NCBI GenBank assembly: GCA_026708085.1
Contig: JAPOVP010000046.1
Coordinates: 1-59,030, forward strand
From: Caldilineaceae bacterium
GTDB taxonomy: Bacteria; Chloroflexota; Anaerolineae; Caldilineales; Caldilineaceae
Length of the DNA: 59,030 bases
Direction of reading: 5' to 3'
Part shown: positions 57,930 to 59,030 of the stretch, in pieces
How the letters are laid out: the number at the start of each line of letters is the position of its first letter
How positions within the stretch are numbered: position 1 is the first letter of the stretch
Program-made: the position numbers and the translations under genes
The notes under the pieces: model-generated
Seen by the model: only the letters and a program-made list of their open reading frames with translations
Told to the model about the DNA's origin: nothing
Databases searched by the model: none

Positions 57930-58892
57930 ATGAGGGACATGCCGCGCAAAAGTCCTTTCGCCCCGACTTCGTCACAAGGCGGGGACAGTTCCGGCAACGC
58001 ACGCGGCACCGCGCTCCTCATCTGCCTCCTGATGATAGACAGCCTGCACTACGTATTTGCCCGCCTCGTCTTTCCCTACATCGAGCCCGCCCTCGGCGCC
58101 TTCTATATAATCGCCGTCGCCCTCGTCGAAGTCGGCCTCATTGGCCTCATAACGCGCAGACTGAGTCTGGATCCTCTGCGTCGCATGTGGCCCACCTTCC
58201 TCGCTATCGGCATGTGCGTGGCCGTCAGCACAAGACTCAACTACGAGGCCATGGCCTTCATCGACCCCGGAGTCGCCGCCATGGTCGGCAAGATGACCGT
58301 CCTCTTCAGCCTCGGCTTCGGCCTCCTCTGGCTGGGCGAACGCTTCACCTTGATGCAAGGAGTCGGCTCCGCAATCGCCGTCGTCGGGCTCGCCGTCATC
58401 TCCTTCCAGCCGGGCGACTACCTCGGCATCGGCGCCATGATGATTCTCCTCTCGACCTTCATCTACGCCTTACACGCCGCCCTCACCAAACGCAACATGG
58501 GCGAAGTCGACCTGCTAAACTTCTTCTTCTACCGCCTCCTCCTCACCGCCGCCTTCCTCGCCCTCTTCAACCTCGCCCGCGGAAACTTCGCCCTCCCCTC
58601 GGCCCAGGCATTTCCCATCCTCCTGCTCGTCGGTACCGTCGACGTCGTCGTCAGCCGTTTCCTCTACTACTGGACCCTGCGCAAACTCGACATGAGCATC
58701 TTCGCCATTGCCCTGGCTGCCAGTCCCGTCGCTGCCGTACTCTGGTCCCAACTGCTCTTCGACGTCTTCCCCACGCCCCAGCAGCTCCTGGGAGGCTTCA
58801 CCATCCTCTGCGGCGTCGCCGTCGTCACCTCCGCGCCCGTCCTCGAACGAAGAATCCGCCGCCGCGCCGAAGCCGCCGACGCCCCCTCCTGA
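57930..58892 (+). CDS. EamA/DMT superfamily transporter
   Basis: This protein of about 320 residues has ten predicted helices in two EamA repeats, the pattern of drug/metabolite transporters that move small solutes out of or into the cell. The second repeat begins near GIGAMMILLSTFIYALHAALTKRN. The frame opens at 57873, but the ATG at 57930 with AAAGG upstream is preferred. The C-terminus is basic (RRIRRRAEAAD). It is divergent from dinB with about 210 bases between. The substrate cannot be told. Confidence 0.85.
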   Translation: MRDMPRKSPFAPTSSQGGDSSGNARGTALLICLLMIDSLHYVFARLVFPYIEPALGAFYIIAVALVEVGLIGLITRRLSLDPLRRMWPTFLAIGMCVAVSTRLNYEAMAFIDPGVAAMVGKMTVLFSLGFGLLWLGERFTLMQGVGSAIAVVGLAVISFQPGDYLGIGAMMILLSTFIYALHAALTKRNMGEVDLLNFFFYRLLLTAAFLALFNLARGNFALPSAQAFPILLLVGTVDVVVSRFLYYWTLRKLDMSIFAIALAASPVAAVLWSQLLFDVFPTPQQLLGGFTILCGVAVVTSAPVLERRIRRRAEAADAPS

Positions 58893-58975
58893 CAGCCCTA
58901 CCACCAATCCTCCAACATAAATCCAAACCAATACCAGTCCGCGCCCTCCACCACCCATGCACGCCAAGTCTTATC

Positions 58976-59030
58976 TCTGACCACTGACCACTGCAGTTCC
59001 GGGCGGTCGGGCCTATTCGGCCCTCCCTTG
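58976..59030 (+). repeat. Composite heptamer/hairpin repeat, copy 4 (cut by window end)
   Basis: Two heptamers (CCACTGA and CCACTG) lead into CAGTTCCGGGCGGTC and the first stem GGGCC/GGCCC with loop TATTC; the window ends before the second stem. The visible part is nearly identical to copies 2 and 3. Confidence 0.75.

Overview
The window is GC-rich bacterial DNA that looks like a member of the Chloroflexota, probably near the Caldilineae. This is inferred from gene style, not from a marker gene. The pointers are Tat-type lipoproteins whose cores read RRSFLK or RRDFLK followed by an AAC lipobox, many phytanoyl-CoA-dioxygenase-like (PhyH) proteins, a menaquinol-type Rieske/cytochrome b operon, glycosyltransferase-39 proteins with a C-terminal beta domain, and a T-box leader before valS. 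No rRNA, tRNA, phage, insertion sequence or CRISPR array was seen.

Layout. Positions 1-9973 hold metabolic and peptidase genes: an M55 D-aminopeptidase, an enolase-superfamily enzyme, a K+-dependent-type membrane pyrophosphatase, an SDR oxidoreductase, a fold-III PLP enzyme, a small YgiT/nucleotidyltransferase pair and two tandem M20 peptidases. Positions 10044-13536 hold a di-heme peroxidase-like protein, a membrane zinc-ribbon protein, a decayed secreted-protein gene and an orphan DUF433 gene. Positions 13739-18513 carry a PhyH enzyme, a HicBA module and a sugar-type ABC importer without an ATPase. Positions 19047-28832 hold envelope and housekeeping genes (GT39, lytic transglycosylase, M28 peptidase, gatB, a DUF6807 protein). 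Positions 28907-35903 form a DNA-repair block: a 1710-residue fusion of a DEDD exonuclease, a RecQ helicase and a UvrD-type helicase, then an Ogt-type methyltransferase and NurA. Positions 36205-42618 and on to 43021 give an M1-like peptidase, a fluoride channel, T-box-controlled valS and a VapBC pair.

Positions 43288-48478 form an electron-transfer operon: two Rieske proteins, a cytochrome b with fused subunit IV and a two-heme cytochrome c, followed by a phosphoribosyltransferase. The second Rieske protein has lost both disulfide cysteines and has Cys where the second ligand His should be, which suggests a three-Cys/one-His cluster. Positions 48703-55084 hold a second ATPase-less importer followed by three tandem PhyH paralogs. 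The window closes with a GNAT protein, DNA polymerase IV and an EamA transporter.

The intergenic DNA is rich in structured repeats. One family has an 8-bp stem and an invariant CTTGT loop; its stem sequence changes between copies while pairing is kept. A second, composite family joins 7-bp tandem units of the CCACTGA type to two GC-rich hairpins. Both families occur inside a longer non-coding element that is present twice (near 24350 and 38260). Each ABC importer also has a long perfect inverted repeat directly between the binding-protein gene and the first permease gene.

The most promising leads are the Rieske paralog, the exonuclease-RecQ-UvrD fusion and the covarying repeat families. Gene functions come from motifs read by eye; no database search was possible.
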